Counted from the stretch's first letter, positions 52,696 through 62,179 are shown. The stretch: 64,000 bases of DNA from Candidatus Uabimicrobium amorphum (GCF_009002475.1 NZ_AP019860.1:8429547-8493546); one strand, 5' to 3'. Notes: generated by a model not told the origin, from the sequence alone. Made by a program: numbers and translations.

Positions 52696-54172
52696 GCGCG
52701 ATTTTGTCAAAGTCATGGCCGGAACATTGTCGTTATGTGGTTGCAATGACATGATCAGTGCCGTATCCAAACAATTTGGGCAAGGTATTCCCAAAACGCT
52801 TACTCCTGCACAACAAAGCACGCTAGATAAAGATTTTCATTTTTTATCACGAACGACCTATGGTCTATGGCCGGGGGATCTCGAAAAAGTAAAAAATATG
52901 GGACGAAAAGCGTGGTTAGAGAAACAATTGCAACCGCAAAACATCAACGACACTCTTTGCGATCTCCGTGCACGACGCTTTGAAACGATTCATCATCATT
53001 TCTCCACATGCTACGAATACAAGAAAAAAACACTGCGTTCTGAAATGGTAAAACATACTTTATTACGCGCTATTTACAGTCGTAGACAGCTCTTTGAAGT
53101 CATGGTGGGATTTTGGAGTGACCATTTTAATATTCATATTGAAAAAGCCGACTGTATCTACTTGAAAGCCACTGACGACCGTGAAGTGATTCGCAAACAT
53201 GCTCTCGGGAATTTCCGTGATTTAATTCGCGCTTCGGCAATTTCTCCGGCCATGTTAGTATACTTGGATGGTAAATCCAACAAAAAGCAGAAACCACAAG
53301 ATATTCCCAACGAAAACTACGCTAGAGAATTACTAGAACTACACACCTTAGGTGTTTACGGAGGTTACACCCAAAAAGACGTTTTTGAAGTAGCGCGAGC
53401 ACTCACCGGATGGCGTTATCATCGTCGCAAGCGCGATGTTTTTTTTAACGTACATCTTCACGATCAAGGACAAAAAACAATACTCGGACATACTTTGCCG
53501 GCAAATGGAGGAAAAGAAGATCTCGAACGCGTTCTTGACATAGTATGCAACCATCCATCCACCGCGTCATATATTTGTTACAAACTTGCCAAACGGTTTG
53601 TTGCTCCCAAACCTCCCAAACAACTTGTGACAAATATGAGTAAAGTTTTTTCCGACACCAAGGGAGATATCAAAGCTGTCCTGCGCTATCTTTTTTTGAG
53701 TGAAGAGTTTTACAACCCAACATTCTTTGCACAAAAATTCAAACGACCATTTCATTTTATCGTGAGTTCTTTACGCTTCTTGGCTGCTGACACTTATGCA
53801 CGAAGACCACAGATTAATTACTTAGAGCGTATGGGGCAAGTGCCATTTCAATATCCCACACCTGATGGCTATCCCGATGAAATGCAACCCTGGCTAGGAA
53901 CACTGTTGTGGCGCTGGAATTTTGCGCATGCCGTTGCCGCCAACAAAGTCTCTGGGACACGTATTCATCTACGGAAACTTCTCAAAAGTTTAAACATCAA
54001 CGATAAAGAACAAGTAACAAAGGTCATCGCTCATTTTATAGGTCGCCTACCTACACCTCAAGAACAACAAATTTTTGCGGAATACATGAACGACAAGGAT
54101 ATGAAAAAAGCGACAAATCAACAAGAGTTACTGGGTCTTATTTTATGTTCTCCCGCTTTTCAAAGGTATTGA
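52688..54172 (+). CDS. DUF1800 family exported protein
   Basis: A 494-residue protein of the DUF1800 family, common in Planctomycetota and related groups and usually encoded beside a DUF1501 protein. The N-terminus MNRRDFVKVMAGTLSLCGC has a twin-arginine-like NRRDF and a lipobox-like LCGC, so Tat export, perhaps as a lipoprotein, is suggested. Family marks include FLSRTTYGLWPGDLEKV, MVGFWSDHFNI, NENYARELLELHTLGVYGGYTQKDV and VARALTGWR. The biochemical function is unknown. The frame is open from 52577, but the ATG at 52688 follows GAGGAAAG and starts the export signal. Confidence 0.9.
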   Translation: MNRRDFVKVMAGTLSLCGCNDMISAVSKQFGQGIPKTLTPAQQSTLDKDFHFLSRTTYGLWPGDLEKVKNMGRKAWLEKQLQPQNINDTLCDLRARRFETIHHHFSTCYEYKKKTLRSEMVKHTLLRAIYSRRQLFEVMVGFWSDHFNIHIEKADCIYLKATDDREVIRKHALGNFRDLIRASAISPAMLVYLDGKSNKKQKPQDIPNENYARELLELHTLGVYGGYTQKDVFEVARALTGWRYHRRKRDVFFNVHLHDQGQKTILGHTLPANGGKEDLERVLDIVCNHPSTASYICYKLAKRFVAPKPPKQLVTNMSKVFSDTKGDIKAVLRYLFLSEEFYNPTFFAQKFKRPFHFIVSSLRFLAADTYARRPQINYLERMGQVPFQYPTPDGYPDEMQPWLGTLLWRWNFAHAVAANKVSGTRIHLRKLLKSLNINDKEQVTKVIAHFIGRLPTPQEQQIFAEYMNDKDMKKATNQQELLGLILCSPAFQRY

Positions 54173-54176
54173 TATT

Positions 54177-55373
54177 ATGGATATATTACGCCAAGGTTTC
54201 CTCCGTAAATTATTGTTTGCCAAAAATAAAGAACAAAGTACCACACTGGTATGCGTATTTTTACGTGGTGGTGCCGATACATTAAATTTTGTGGTTCCTT
54301 ATGGCGACGATGACTATTATCGTTTGCGTCCCTCCATCCACATCGCCGCCCCCAAAAACAATAAACGCGAAAGTTCGATTCGTTTGGATGATTTCTATGC
54401 CTTCCACCCTAAATTATCACCTCTTTATCCACTTTTTGAGGAAGGAAGACTTGGAATCGTTCAGGCAGTAGGTTCCGATAATACAAGCGGTTCACATTTT
54501 GAAGCACAAGATCAAATGGAACACGGAAGCAGCCAACACCAACTTTTAGGTAGTGGTTGGTTGGGAAGACATCTGCGTTTACATAACAATGAACACAAAA
54601 AAGCCATTTCTGCTGTCGCGATGGGAACGACAATCCCAGAGTCACTACGCGGTGCTCCTAATATCAATGTAATTCAGAGCCTGAGTGACTTGAAAATTCA
54701 TACCGCAAGTGGCAATAGTCAATCTGCACGGGATGCCATTGCGAAAATGTACGGCATACAAAGCAATATTCTCAATCAACATGGACAAGACACTCTTGGT
54801 TTATTGCAAAAAATCGAAAATCTCCAAAAAAGTGAATACCGTCCGGAAAATAACGCCAACTATCCGCAAAATTCCTTTGGAAATGAGCTTCGCGAGGTAG
54901 CGCGTTTAATAAAGGGACAACTCGGTTTGCAAGTGGCTTGTATCGACTTAGGTGGTTGGGATACGCATTTCTTTCAAGGACAGGAAAACGGTCTTCAGGC
55001 AGGTAACATCGACACCCTTGCAAAAGGACTTGCGGCATTTGATGCCGATTTACACCGCTACAAAAATTCGGTAACTACCGTCGTTATGACCGAATTTGGT
55101 CGCCGCGTTTACGAAAATAGTTCCATGGGTACCGACCATGGGCGCGCATTTACCTTTTTTGCTTTGGGCAACAAGATAAATGGCGGTCAAGTACTTGGTA
55201 AATGGCCGGGACTCAAAAATGACAATGACGAAGAAGGTCCGGGAGGATTAAAAGTTCAATACGACTACCGTTCACTACTAAGTGAAATTTTACTCGATGT
55301 TTTAAACAACCGACAAATCGCAAAGATATTCCCTAACTTTCGTCCGCAAAAAATAGGTTTAACGAAACGCTAA
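54177..55373 (+). CDS. DUF1501 family protein
   Basis: A 398-residue DUF1501 protein, a member of the alkaline-phosphatase-like superfamily. TLVCVFLRGGADTLNFVVPY is the metal-site N-terminal motif, with YRLRPSI, the FHPKLSPLYPLFEEGRLGIVQAVG stretch, SHFEAQDQME, LGGWDTH, and TEFGRRVYENSSMGTDHGRAF with the C-terminal metal His/Asp. Most relatives start with a Tat signal; here the N-terminus is short and lacks one, so export may depend on the DUF1800 partner, encoded 4 bp upstream. It is convergent with tctA (4-bp overlap of ends). Confidence 0.9.
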   Translation: MDILRQGFLRKLLFAKNKEQSTTLVCVFLRGGADTLNFVVPYGDDDYYRLRPSIHIAAPKNNKRESSIRLDDFYAFHPKLSPLYPLFEEGRLGIVQAVGSDNTSGSHFEAQDQMEHGSSQHQLLGSGWLGRHLRLHNNEHKKAISAVAMGTTIPESLRGAPNINVIQSLSDLKIHTASGNSQSARDAIAKMYGIQSNILNQHGQDTLGLLQKIENLQKSEYRPENNANYPQNSFGNELREVARLIKGQLGLQVACIDLGGWDTHFFQGQENGLQAGNIDTLAKGLAAFDADLHRYKNSVTTVVMTEFGRRVYENSSMGTDHGRAFTFFALGNKINGGQVLGKWPGLKNDNDEEGPGGLKVQYDYRSLLSEILLDVLNNRQIAKIFPNFRPQKIGLTKR

Positions 55374-56863
55374 TCGCTACTTCGCTTCCGATATATGCGC
55401 CAACACGGCAAAATAACCACTGCACACACTAGACAGAAAATTGCTAGCGTAATAGGTCGTTCCCAAAGAAAACTAACAGAGCCGTTGTTGGCGAGAAGTG
55501 CACGGTATAGGTTGTCTTCTATTGGTTTTCCAAGTATAAAACCTAAAAGCATTGGCGCAATGGGAAATTGAAGAAGACGTAATAGTAGCGCAAAGATTGC
55601 GATAAACACCATGATGTATAAATCAGTCGTGTTAAAAGAAACCAAGTACACACCGATCAAAGAGAAAAATAAAATAAGCGGTATCAAAATAGGTCGCGGT
55701 ACCGTGAGCAGCTTTGCGATGTAGGGAATGAGAGGTAAATTCATGATCAAAAGTACCATGTTGCCAATATACATGGAAATAATTACCGACCAAAATACTT
55801 GCGGGTGATCGACAAATAAACGTGGCCCAGGTTGCACACCATATGAAATAAGAGCCCCCAACATAATCGCCGTAGTTCCCGATCCGGGAATACCCAACGT
55901 GAGAAGGGGAACAAAAGAGCCAGAGCACGCCGCGTTGTTTGCCGTTTCAGGAGCGGCTAAACCCCGCAAACTACCTTTGCCAAATTTTTGTTTTTGTTCT
56001 TCACTCGCTAAGTTTCTCTCCACGCCGTAAGCCAAAAATGAGGCAATGGTCGCACCCGCTCCCGGCAAAATACCAACAAAAAACCCCAAGATAGAAGAAC
56101 GCCCTATCGTGGGAGCAACTTCGCCAAATTCTTGTTTACTGATGGACAAATCGGAAACTTCCGTCGAAGACGTATCGCTTTCCTTCACCGGAACGAGAAT
56201 ATTGTGTAGTGCCTCGGCCAAAGCAAAAGACGCCATGGCTAATAGTAAAAAACTAATGCCATCGAGAAGGTCTATACTCCCAAAAGTATATCGTTCCACT
56301 CCAGTGGAGAGATCTGTTCCCACGGTAGAGAGCATTAGACCAAAAATAGTCATTATCCCTGCTTTTAAGTAATTTCCCTTACCAGAAAAGGCGGCCACAG
56401 TTGTCAAGCCTAGCACCATGAGCATAAAATAATCACTCGATTGAAAACTTAGAGAAACTTTGGCGAGAAGCGGTGCGAAAAGCAACAACAAAAAGGTAGC
56501 GACCGTGCCACCTATAAAAGATGAATATGCCGCGAGAGCAAGAGCCTTACCGGCATTGCCTGACTTGGCGAGAGGATATCCATCAAAAGAAGAGGCAACC
56601 GTTCCCGCCACCCCAGGGGCATTGATTAAAATAGAAGAAGTTGAGCCACCAAAAATAGCCCCATAGTACACACCCGCCATCAAGATCATACCTGTCGCCG
56701 GGTCTAGACCATAGGTAATAGGAATCATTAACGCGATTGCGGAAATAGGCCCTAGCCCCGGCAATAGACCAATAAATGTTCCAGCAAAACATCCCAACAT
56801 TACCGCAATGAGGTTTACCGGAGAAAACGCTGTACTGATACCAATAAGAATTCCATCCCACAT
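55370..56863 (-). CDS. tctA: Tripartite tricarboxylate transporter permease TctA
   Basis: A 497-residue large membrane subunit with about twelve helices. LGCFAGTFIGLLPGLGPISAIALMIPIT, VYYGAIFGGSTSSILINAPG and the later SFVPLLTLGIPGSGTTAIMLGAL are the conserved TctA segments that form the substrate path. The system takes up carboxylates such as citrate, using a periplasmic binding protein and an ion gradient; the substrate here is not known. It is last in the order tctC-tctB-tctA, separated from tctB by 3 bp. Confidence 0.94.
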   Translation of the reverse strand: MWDGILIGISTAFSPVNLIAVMLGCFAGTFIGLLPGLGPISAIALMIPITYGLDPATGMILMAGVYYGAIFGGSTSSILINAPGVAGTVASSFDGYPLAKSGNAGKALALAAYSSFIGGTVATFLLLLFAPLLAKVSLSFQSSDYFMLMVLGLTTVAAFSGKGNYLKAGIMTIFGLMLSTVGTDLSTGVERYTFGSIDLLDGISFLLLAMASFALAEALHNILVPVKESDTSSTEVSDLSISKQEFGEVAPTIGRSSILGFFVGILPGAGATIASFLAYGVERNLASEEQKQKFGKGSLRGLAAPETANNAACSGSFVPLLTLGIPGSGTTAIMLGALISYGVQPGPRLFVDHPQVFWSVIISMYIGNMVLLIMNLPLIPYIAKLLTVPRPILIPLILFFSLIGVYLVSFNTTDLYIMVFIAIFALLLRLLQFPIAPMLLGFILGKPIEDNLYRALLANNGSVSFLWERPITLAIFCLVCAVVILPCWRIYRKRSSD

Positions 56864-56866
56864 AAT

Positions 56867-57307
56867 TTATCCCATCCACCAGCTACCAGGAGCAAGATAT
56901 ATATTGAGCACTTGCGTTAGTAATAACCAAAATATACATGTCAATGAAAATGAAGTGTAGAACATGTGTCGCCATTTTCTCTCGCGCATAATGATAAAAC
57001 AGGTATTAAGAAACAGAATAGTTGCGATGATAAAACCAATACGCGACAGCAAAAAAGCATACACAAGCATTGCCAAACACATTGCAAAAACTGCGGACCA
57101 TTTCAATTGTGTGAGGGCAATTGTTTTTTGAATGGATGGCAAAACAATTAGTAATAAAGAAACAATGCATCCCATCACGCCAAGAATATAAGGAAAAGTC
57201 CGCGCACTGAAGGTACTTTCACTTGTAACGGTAATATCCGTAGCAAAGAACAAATACAAAGCGCAAAAAACAAAAAAAATGACACCGCCGACACGTTGTT
57301 CATTCAT
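56867..57307 (-). CDS. tctB: Tripartite tricarboxylate transporter small membrane subunit TctB
   Basis: A 146-residue membrane protein with four hydrophobic segments in the TctB pattern: first helix GGVIFFVFCALYLFFA, an outside loop with SARTFPYILGVMG, and two further helices ending in a short tail. The sequence is weakly conserved in this family, so its place between tctC (4-bp overlap) and tctA (3-bp gap) is the main support. It starts with an ATG overlapping the end of tctC. Confidence 0.88.
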   Translation of the reverse strand: MNEQRVGGVIFFVFCALYLFFATDITVTSESTFSARTFPYILGVMGCIVSLLLIVLPSIQKTIALTQLKWSAVFAMCLAMLVYAFLLSRIGFIIATILFLNTCFIIMRERKWRHMFYTSFSLTCIFWLLLTQVLNIYLAPGSWWMG

Positions 57308-58314
57308 TTTTGTGTCTCCTTAATGAAACCGAGTTTTGTCATTAATTTTTGTAGCTGCTGTTCTTGACGCTGCAAAAATTGAGTGAATTCGTCATTGGCA
57401 TAGTAGATTTCACTCCAACCATTTTTTTTACGTGCCTCTTTCCACAAAACTTCGTCATACATCTTACGAAAGAGTTTATCGTAGAGTTTTCGTTGCTTTT
57501 CATGTATCCCTGGCGGAGCAAAAAAACCGCGCCAATTGGCAAACACAACATCATAACCCAATTCGCGAAAAGTGGGAATATCAGAAATCGCCTTGACTCT
57601 ATTCGGTGCGGTTACGGCGATAATTTTGAGTTGCCCCGCTTTTGCCAATTCCATCGCTTCCCCGAGTCCCGTAGACAACAACTGTGTTTCACCAGAGATA
57701 AGGCCAGCGAGAGCTTTGCCCCCTGCATCGTAGGGAATGTAAACAAGATCCGAAAGCTCAATCTCGCAAGCCTCACAAATCATCGCCGCCACAAGATGAT
57801 CCATTCCACCTTTGACTGAACCACCCGCGATCGAAATCTTCGATGGTTTTTGGCGATACTCCGCGACAATTTGCGACCAGTTGTTGTACTTGCTATCTTT
57901 GGTCACAACCAGACACGAATAATCACCAATGATACTAGCAATAGGTGTTAGATCGCGAAAAGATTGCGGAAATACCTTTTGTAATGAGCGAATCACAATG
58001 GGAGTTGAATTGACCATCAATGTTTGCTGTTGATGTTTTGCCGTTTCAATCACATGAGCGATGGCCTTACCTCCGCCACCTCCTGACAGATTTTCATAAG
58101 AAATTTGTGGTACCAATTTCGCCTTACGCAGCACCTCTCCCACAGTACGAGCCGTAGTATCCCAACCTCCACCAACACCTCCGGGAACGAGAAAATGAAT
58201 TTGTTGAATACTGTCACTGTGCAAATTCTGCGGAGATTTGCGTATGGAAAGAAAAAAGCATGCTGCTGTCAAAATAATGAGAAACGGCATGGCAAAGTAG
58301 TCATAAGTTTTCAT
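57304..58314 (-). CDS. tctC: TctC/Bug-family substrate-binding protein
   Basis: A 336-residue periplasmic binding protein, first gene of tctC-tctB-tctA. The N-terminal hydrophobic segment FAMPFLIILTAACFFLSI is a signal or anchor. Bug-family marks are HFLVPGGVGGGWDTTARTVG, YENLSGGGGGKAIAHVI, ISIAGGSVKGGMDHLVAA, VYIPYDAGGKALAGLISGE and ISDIPTFRELGYDVVFANWRGFFAPPG. It is expected to bind a small carboxylate. The gene starts about 65 bases from the mosaic repeat array downstream of 58381. Confidence 0.93.
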   Translation of the reverse strand: MKTYDYFAMPFLIILTAACFFLSIRKSPQNLHSDSIQQIHFLVPGGVGGGWDTTARTVGEVLRKAKLVPQISYENLSGGGGGKAIAHVIETAKHQQQTLMVNSTPIVIRSLQKVFPQSFRDLTPIASIIGDYSCLVVTKDSKYNNWSQIVAEYRQKPSKISIAGGSVKGGMDHLVAAMICEACEIELSDLVYIPYDAGGKALAGLISGETQLLSTGLGEAMELAKAGQLKIIAVTAPNRVKAISDIPTFRELGYDVVFANWRGFFAPPGIHEKQRKLYDKLFRKMYDEVLWKEARKKNGWSEIYYANDEFTQFLQRQEQQLQKLMTKLGFIKETQK

Positions 58315-58415
58315 AAAAAGCTCTTTGAAAAACGCAGTGTTTACGGTTATTGTTTATAGGCTATGCTACATTTTTTGTGAAGATTTGTAAAGGTCGGATA
58401 AAGATTCACTAAAGA

Positions 58416-58935
58416 AAAGGAATTCGTTTTTATATTGGTGCTCTCACCATCGAATTTAAGGTTTTAGCTTCGACAAAAGGAATTCGTTTTTATATTGGTG
58501 CTCTCACCATCGAATTTAAGTTTTTAGCTTCGAGAAAAGGAATTCGTTTTCTGATTGGTGCCCTCACCATCGAATTTAAGGTTTTAGCTTCGCTAAAAGC
58601 CTTAATTCTCATGCCTCTCCCACAGGGAGAGGCGTAACACGTCTTAATGTGTGTCCATTCGTTTAATGTTATACCGTCTAAGTCGAGACACAAAATTATT
58701 TTGGCTCGCAAATCAAGTGAATTTTGTTTTTTACAAAAGAGAAGCATTACACCTCTCCCTGTGGGAGAGGTATGAGAATAGCAGCTTACAGCGATAGCTG
58801 TAACTGCTAATTCGATGGTGAGGGCACCAATCGGAAGACGAATTCCTTTTAGCGAAGCTAAAACCTTAGATTCGATGGTGAGGGCACCAATATGAAAAGG
58901 AATTCGTTTTCTTTACACCAATCGAAAAACGAACA
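58416..58935 (+). repeat. Mosaic palindromic repeat, copy B (inverse of copy A) with 60-bp tandem modules
   Basis: Three tandem 60-base units (58416-58475, 58476-58535, 58536-58595), each with AAAAGGAATTCGTTTT, ATTGGTGCTCTCACCATCGAAT and a TTTTAGCTTCG tail. Then palindrome CCTCTCCC-ACA-GGGAGAGG (58614-58632), a core of about 118 bases that is the near-exact reverse complement of copy A's core, palindrome CCTCTCCC-TGT-GGGAGAGG (58752-58770), the AGCAG hairpin and two GATGGTGAGGGCACCAAT units. It fills the gap between tctC and the hydrolase gene; no gene is visible in it. Confidence 0.85.
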
Positions 58936-58967
58936 CACAACACACATACAAAAAAAGAGAGGAAATT

Positions 58968-59834
58968 ATGCAACTACAACACAAGCAAATACAAGCCAAC
59001 GGCGTCAAATTGCACGTAGTCGAAGGTGGCAACGAAAACGGCGATGCGATCATCTTCTTACATGGATTTCCCGATTTTTGGTATGGATGGCAAAAACAGA
59101 TTGCGTACTTTGTCGAAAAAGGCTATCGCGTCATTGCCCCAGATCAGCGTGGATATAACCTGAGCGACAAACCACGTGGAGTGCGCAACTATCATTTAGA
59201 TACTCTCACCAGTGACATCGTCGCACTTATGGACAACTTGCATATAGATCAAGCATACGTTGTCGGTCACGACTGGGGCGGAGGAATTGCGTGGTGGCTG
59301 GCGACAAACTATCCACAGCGTGTTAAAAAACTGGTCATTTGCAATATGCCACATCTTGTCGTCCTTCGTAATTACTTACTTTCAAGCGTGCGGCAAATGT
59401 GTCGTAGCTGGTATATGCTGGCTTTCCAAGTTCCCTTTTTACCGGAAAGAATAATTCGTCATGCACTTAACTTAAAAAAAGCACTTCGCAACAGCTCCAA
59501 AAACAAAGCTTTTTCCGGAGAGGATCTAGTGAAATACCAAGAAGCATGGTCACAAAAATACACCTTCACAGCCATGATCAATTGGTACCGTGCCGGAATG
59601 CGCTATCAATTTTCCACAATAGCCAAACAAGAAATGCGCAGCAAATTAGTGGAAGCACCAACAATGATTATCTGGGGAAAAAAAGATGCGTATTTATCGT
59701 GGAAAATGGTTGAACCAAGTGCAAAAATGTGTAAAAGCTGTGCCGTACATTACATAGATGACGCCACACATTGGGTCCATCGCGAATATCCCGAGGATGT
59801 CAATAGGCGCATGGATACTTTTTTTACAAATTAG
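58968..59834 (+). CDS. Alpha/beta hydrolase, epoxide hydrolase-like
   Basis: A 288-residue cytoplasmic hydrolase. IFLHGFPDFWYGW with HGFP, VIAPDQRGYNLSDKP, and VVGHDWGGGIAWWLA with the Asp nucleophile in GHDWGG are the epoxide-hydrolase/haloalkane-dehalogenase signature. A lid region with paired tyrosines follows (KYTFTAMINWYRAGMRY), then MIIWGKKDAYL for the acid and ATHWVHREYPEDVN for the base His. The two tyrosines and HGFP favour an epoxide hydrolase. AGAGGAAATT precedes the ATG. Substrate unknown. Confidence 0.88.
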   Translation: MQLQHKQIQANGVKLHVVEGGNENGDAIIFLHGFPDFWYGWQKQIAYFVEKGYRVIAPDQRGYNLSDKPRGVRNYHLDTLTSDIVALMDNLHIDQAYVVGHDWGGGIAWWLATNYPQRVKKLVICNMPHLVVLRNYLLSSVRQMCRSWYMLAFQVPFLPERIIRHALNLKKALRNSSKNKAFSGEDLVKYQEAWSQKYTFTAMINWYRAGMRYQFSTIAKQEMRSKLVEAPTMIIWGKKDAYLSWKMVEPSAKMCKSCAVHYIDDATHWVHREYPEDVNRRMDTFFTN

Positions 59835-59838
59835 TATT

Positions 59839-60360
59839 CTATTCCTTGATATGCAAATTCCTCTTTAATTCTTCCAATTTCTCCGGTGGAAGATTAAGTT
59901 TATCCAAGGATTGAGAAAATTTCTTGGCATTGGGGAGCGTAGCATAATAGCCACATTCGGGGAAAAACTCAGGATTGGTCGAATATATTAAATTTCGTGG
60001 ATAATCGCGACACATACCAGGACGACTATCGTATGAATCGCACATACGTGTTTTGGGATCAAAATGGGTGCAACGGAATACGATCATGCGTAGTTGTGGA
60101 TTTTCTCTTTCAAAGACAAAACCATTGATAACGCTATGCCATTTTAGCAACAAATAGCGCAAGGACTTGAAATAAAAAAACACAACGTTAACGCGAATGC
60201 TAGGCGCTTCACAGCAACGAGCGCACATTTTACACGCTCCGCGTAGTTGATAGGTTGGTTTTCCTTTTCTCTTTAGCAGAAAACGCGTTGCCGCCAAATC
60301 GGCTTGATAGCGAAGTAGGGCAATTCGTTTGATTGTTTTGCGTATGAAGCCGTCCTTCAT
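59839..60360 (-). CDS. YkgJ-family cysteine cluster protein
   Basis: A 173-residue protein of the UPF0153/YkgJ family, expected to bind iron or zinc through its cysteine cluster. ACKMCARCCEAPSIRV near residue 43 is the signature, followed by C-terminal THFDPKTRMCDSYDSRPGMCRDYPRN with two more cysteines. Function is unknown. It lies 72 bp downstream of the RNase G/E gene, on the same strand, beyond a terminator. Confidence 0.88.
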   Translation of the reverse strand: MKDGFIRKTIKRIALLRYQADLAATRFLLKRKGKPTYQLRGACKMCARCCEAPSIRVNVVFFYFKSLRYLLLKWHSVINGFVFERENPQLRMIVFRCTHFDPKTRMCDSYDSRPGMCRDYPRNLIYSTNPEFFPECGYYATLPNAKKFSQSLDKLNLPPEKLEELKRNLHIKE

Positions 60361-60378
60361 CTTCGGTTTCCTCTAAAA

Positions 60379-60413
60379 AAAGCCACAGAAAGAGTTTAGC
60401 TTCCTGTGGCTTT
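60379..60413 (-). terminator. Intrinsic terminator after the RNase G/E gene
   Basis: A 10-bp stem AAAGCCACAG/CTGTGGCTTT with a 15-base loop; on the minus strand it runs into seven T residues. It separates the RNase gene from the YkgJ gene. Confidence 0.78.
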
Positions 60414-60431
60414 GTTTGTTTCTGTTGTATC

Positions 60432-61973
60432 TTATAGTTGTATTGGTAAGCCGGTGCGATTAAAGTATTCCACTTTGGAATCTTCAATGGAAAAAGCATC
60501 AGATGGATTTATCAAGATAGATATACCTATTTTTTCTTCCAACTCATGCAAGGCTTTACGCTTTCGGTTTGCCAAATCAAGGGCGACTTCAGGATTCATC
60601 GTTGCAATAATTTTGTGAATATTTCCCGATAATGCTCCTAGCTTAATTTTACGCATGATCAGTAAACTCATGCTTTCTAAATTTTTAATCCAACCATGGC
60701 CATCGCAGTATGGACAGACATTGTGGGTATAGCTTTTCAAGGAAGGCCCCAACCTTTGGCGTGTCATTTCAATGATACCAAAAGGACTGATTTTTGCCAC
60801 GCGATTTCGTGCACGGTCTTTGCGTACTTCATCGCGAAATACACGCTCAACAATCTCTTTGTTTTTTTCATCCTTCATATCGATAAAGTCGTTAATAATC
60901 ACTCCGCCTAAATCACGAAGACGTAGTTGACGTGGAATTTCGACAGCAGCTTCTAGATTGATTTGTAGTGCTGTTTCTTCAATATCTTCTTCTCCGGTAT
61001 ATTTCCCAGAGTTAACATCAATAGCTACTAACGCTTCTGTTTGTTCTATGGCTAAGTGGCCACCGGATTTCAGTGGAACGTGTTTTTTGTAAATTTTTTC
61101 AATTTCGGCTTCGATACGATATTCGTGAAAAAGAGGGGTGTGGCTGTTGTAAAGTTGTACGCGGTCTTCGTAATCAGAAGACAATAGACTCATGAAGTCC
61201 AATGCTTTTTGGTAATCATCTTCGCTATCAACAATAATTTCTTCAACGTCATCGGTAAAAATATCGCGCAATGTTCGCGTAACGAGATCACTTTCTTGAT
61301 AAATTGTTGCTGGGCTTGTTGAGTGTTTTGCTCTGCGCGTAATTACTTTCCACAAATCCAATAAGTAGTTTAAATCTCTACCTAGCTCGTCCTTTGTTTT
61401 ATCGGAACCTGCGGTGCGAATAATATAACCCATTCCCTTTGGTGGCTCTAACTCTGTAAGAGTCTTCTTAAGACGTCTACGTACTTTTTCGTCTACTATT
61501 TTTCGCGAAACGCCGGAACGTTTAATAGATGGCATTAAAACGATATATCTGCCCGGGAGAGATAAATATGTTGTTAATGTGGGTGCTTTAGTACCAATTC
61601 CTTCTTTGGTAATCTGTACGAGTACTTCAGCGTTTTTGGAAAGTAAATCTTGGATTTTTTTTTCGCGCTTGCGACGATGATTGTTTCGATGGCGGTTGTT
61701 TCTGTCACGGCTATTATTACTGCTGTTCATGTGCCCGTATATAGGCATTACATCGGAAACATGTAAAAAGCCATTGCGTCCTTCGCCTATGTCTACAAAA
61801 GCGGCCTGAATGGACGGTTCTATGTTTACAACCTTACCTTTGTATATGTTACCTACATGACCTAAAGATGAGGCTCTTTCTATATATAATTCCTCTAGGC
61901 GATCATTATCAATAACGGCAATTCTATTTTCTTCTGGTTCATTTACGTTTATGAGCATAATACGTTTGGTCAT
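60432..61973 (-). CDS. rng: Ribonuclease G/E
   Basis: An endoribonuclease for rRNA and mRNA processing. The 513-residue length and simple layout fit RNase G. The S1 domain (GHVGNIYKGKVVNIEPSIQAAFVDIGEGRNGFLHVSDV) holds a basic, Asn/Arg-rich insertion (about residues 83-107). Then come the RNase H-like part, the catalytic region VAIDVNSGKYTGEEDIEET...LRDLGGVIINDFIDM with two metal Asp, and the zinc-link CPYCDGHG. There is no long C-terminal scaffold as in RNase E. Confidence 0.93.
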   Translation of the reverse strand: MTKRIMLINVNEPEENRIAVIDNDRLEELYIERASSLGHVGNIYKGKVVNIEPSIQAAFVDIGEGRNGFLHVSDVMPIYGHMNSSNNSRDRNNRHRNNHRRKREKKIQDLLSKNAEVLVQITKEGIGTKAPTLTTYLSLPGRYIVLMPSIKRSGVSRKIVDEKVRRRLKKTLTELEPPKGMGYIIRTAGSDKTKDELGRDLNYLLDLWKVITRRAKHSTSPATIYQESDLVTRTLRDIFTDDVEEIIVDSEDDYQKALDFMSLLSSDYEDRVQLYNSHTPLFHEYRIEAEIEKIYKKHVPLKSGGHLAIEQTEALVAIDVNSGKYTGEEDIEETALQINLEAAVEIPRQLRLRDLGGVIINDFIDMKDEKNKEIVERVFRDEVRKDRARNRVAKISPFGIIEMTRQRLGPSLKSYTHNVCPYCDGHGWIKNLESMSLLIMRKIKLGALSGNIHKIIATMNPEVALDLANRKRKALHELEEKIGISILINPSDAFSIEDSKVEYFNRTGLPIQL

Positions 61974-62110
61974 TTTTTTTCCTTAGTTCTAGTTTTTTAA
62001 GAGAAATGCTATCGGGGTGTGAGATATTAAATTTTGCATTCGTAGGGAAAGGATTTCTTGGTTTGCCTACAAGAAATGTAGAAGTGCAAAATGAAGTAGT
62101 CTGAATAGAA

Positions 62111-62152
62111 ATATGTAACTACCTTATTTTCATCGGTAGTTACATATTTTTT
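62111..62152. terminator. Terminator hairpin after the secretin gene
   Basis: A perfect 13-bp stem ATATGTAACTACC/GGTAGTTACATAT with an 11-base loop, 28 bases downstream of the secretin stop. T residues follow on the plus side, and TTCTAT on the minus side. Confidence 0.68.
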
Positions 62153-62179
62153 CATGGGTATAATTGTAAGCTTAAGGTC

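Noticed and set aside
58490..58747. An 85-codon leftward frame across copy B of the mosaic repeat.
   Set aside because: Same reason: its repeated LEAKNLNSMVRAPI-like segments are translated 60-bp modules.
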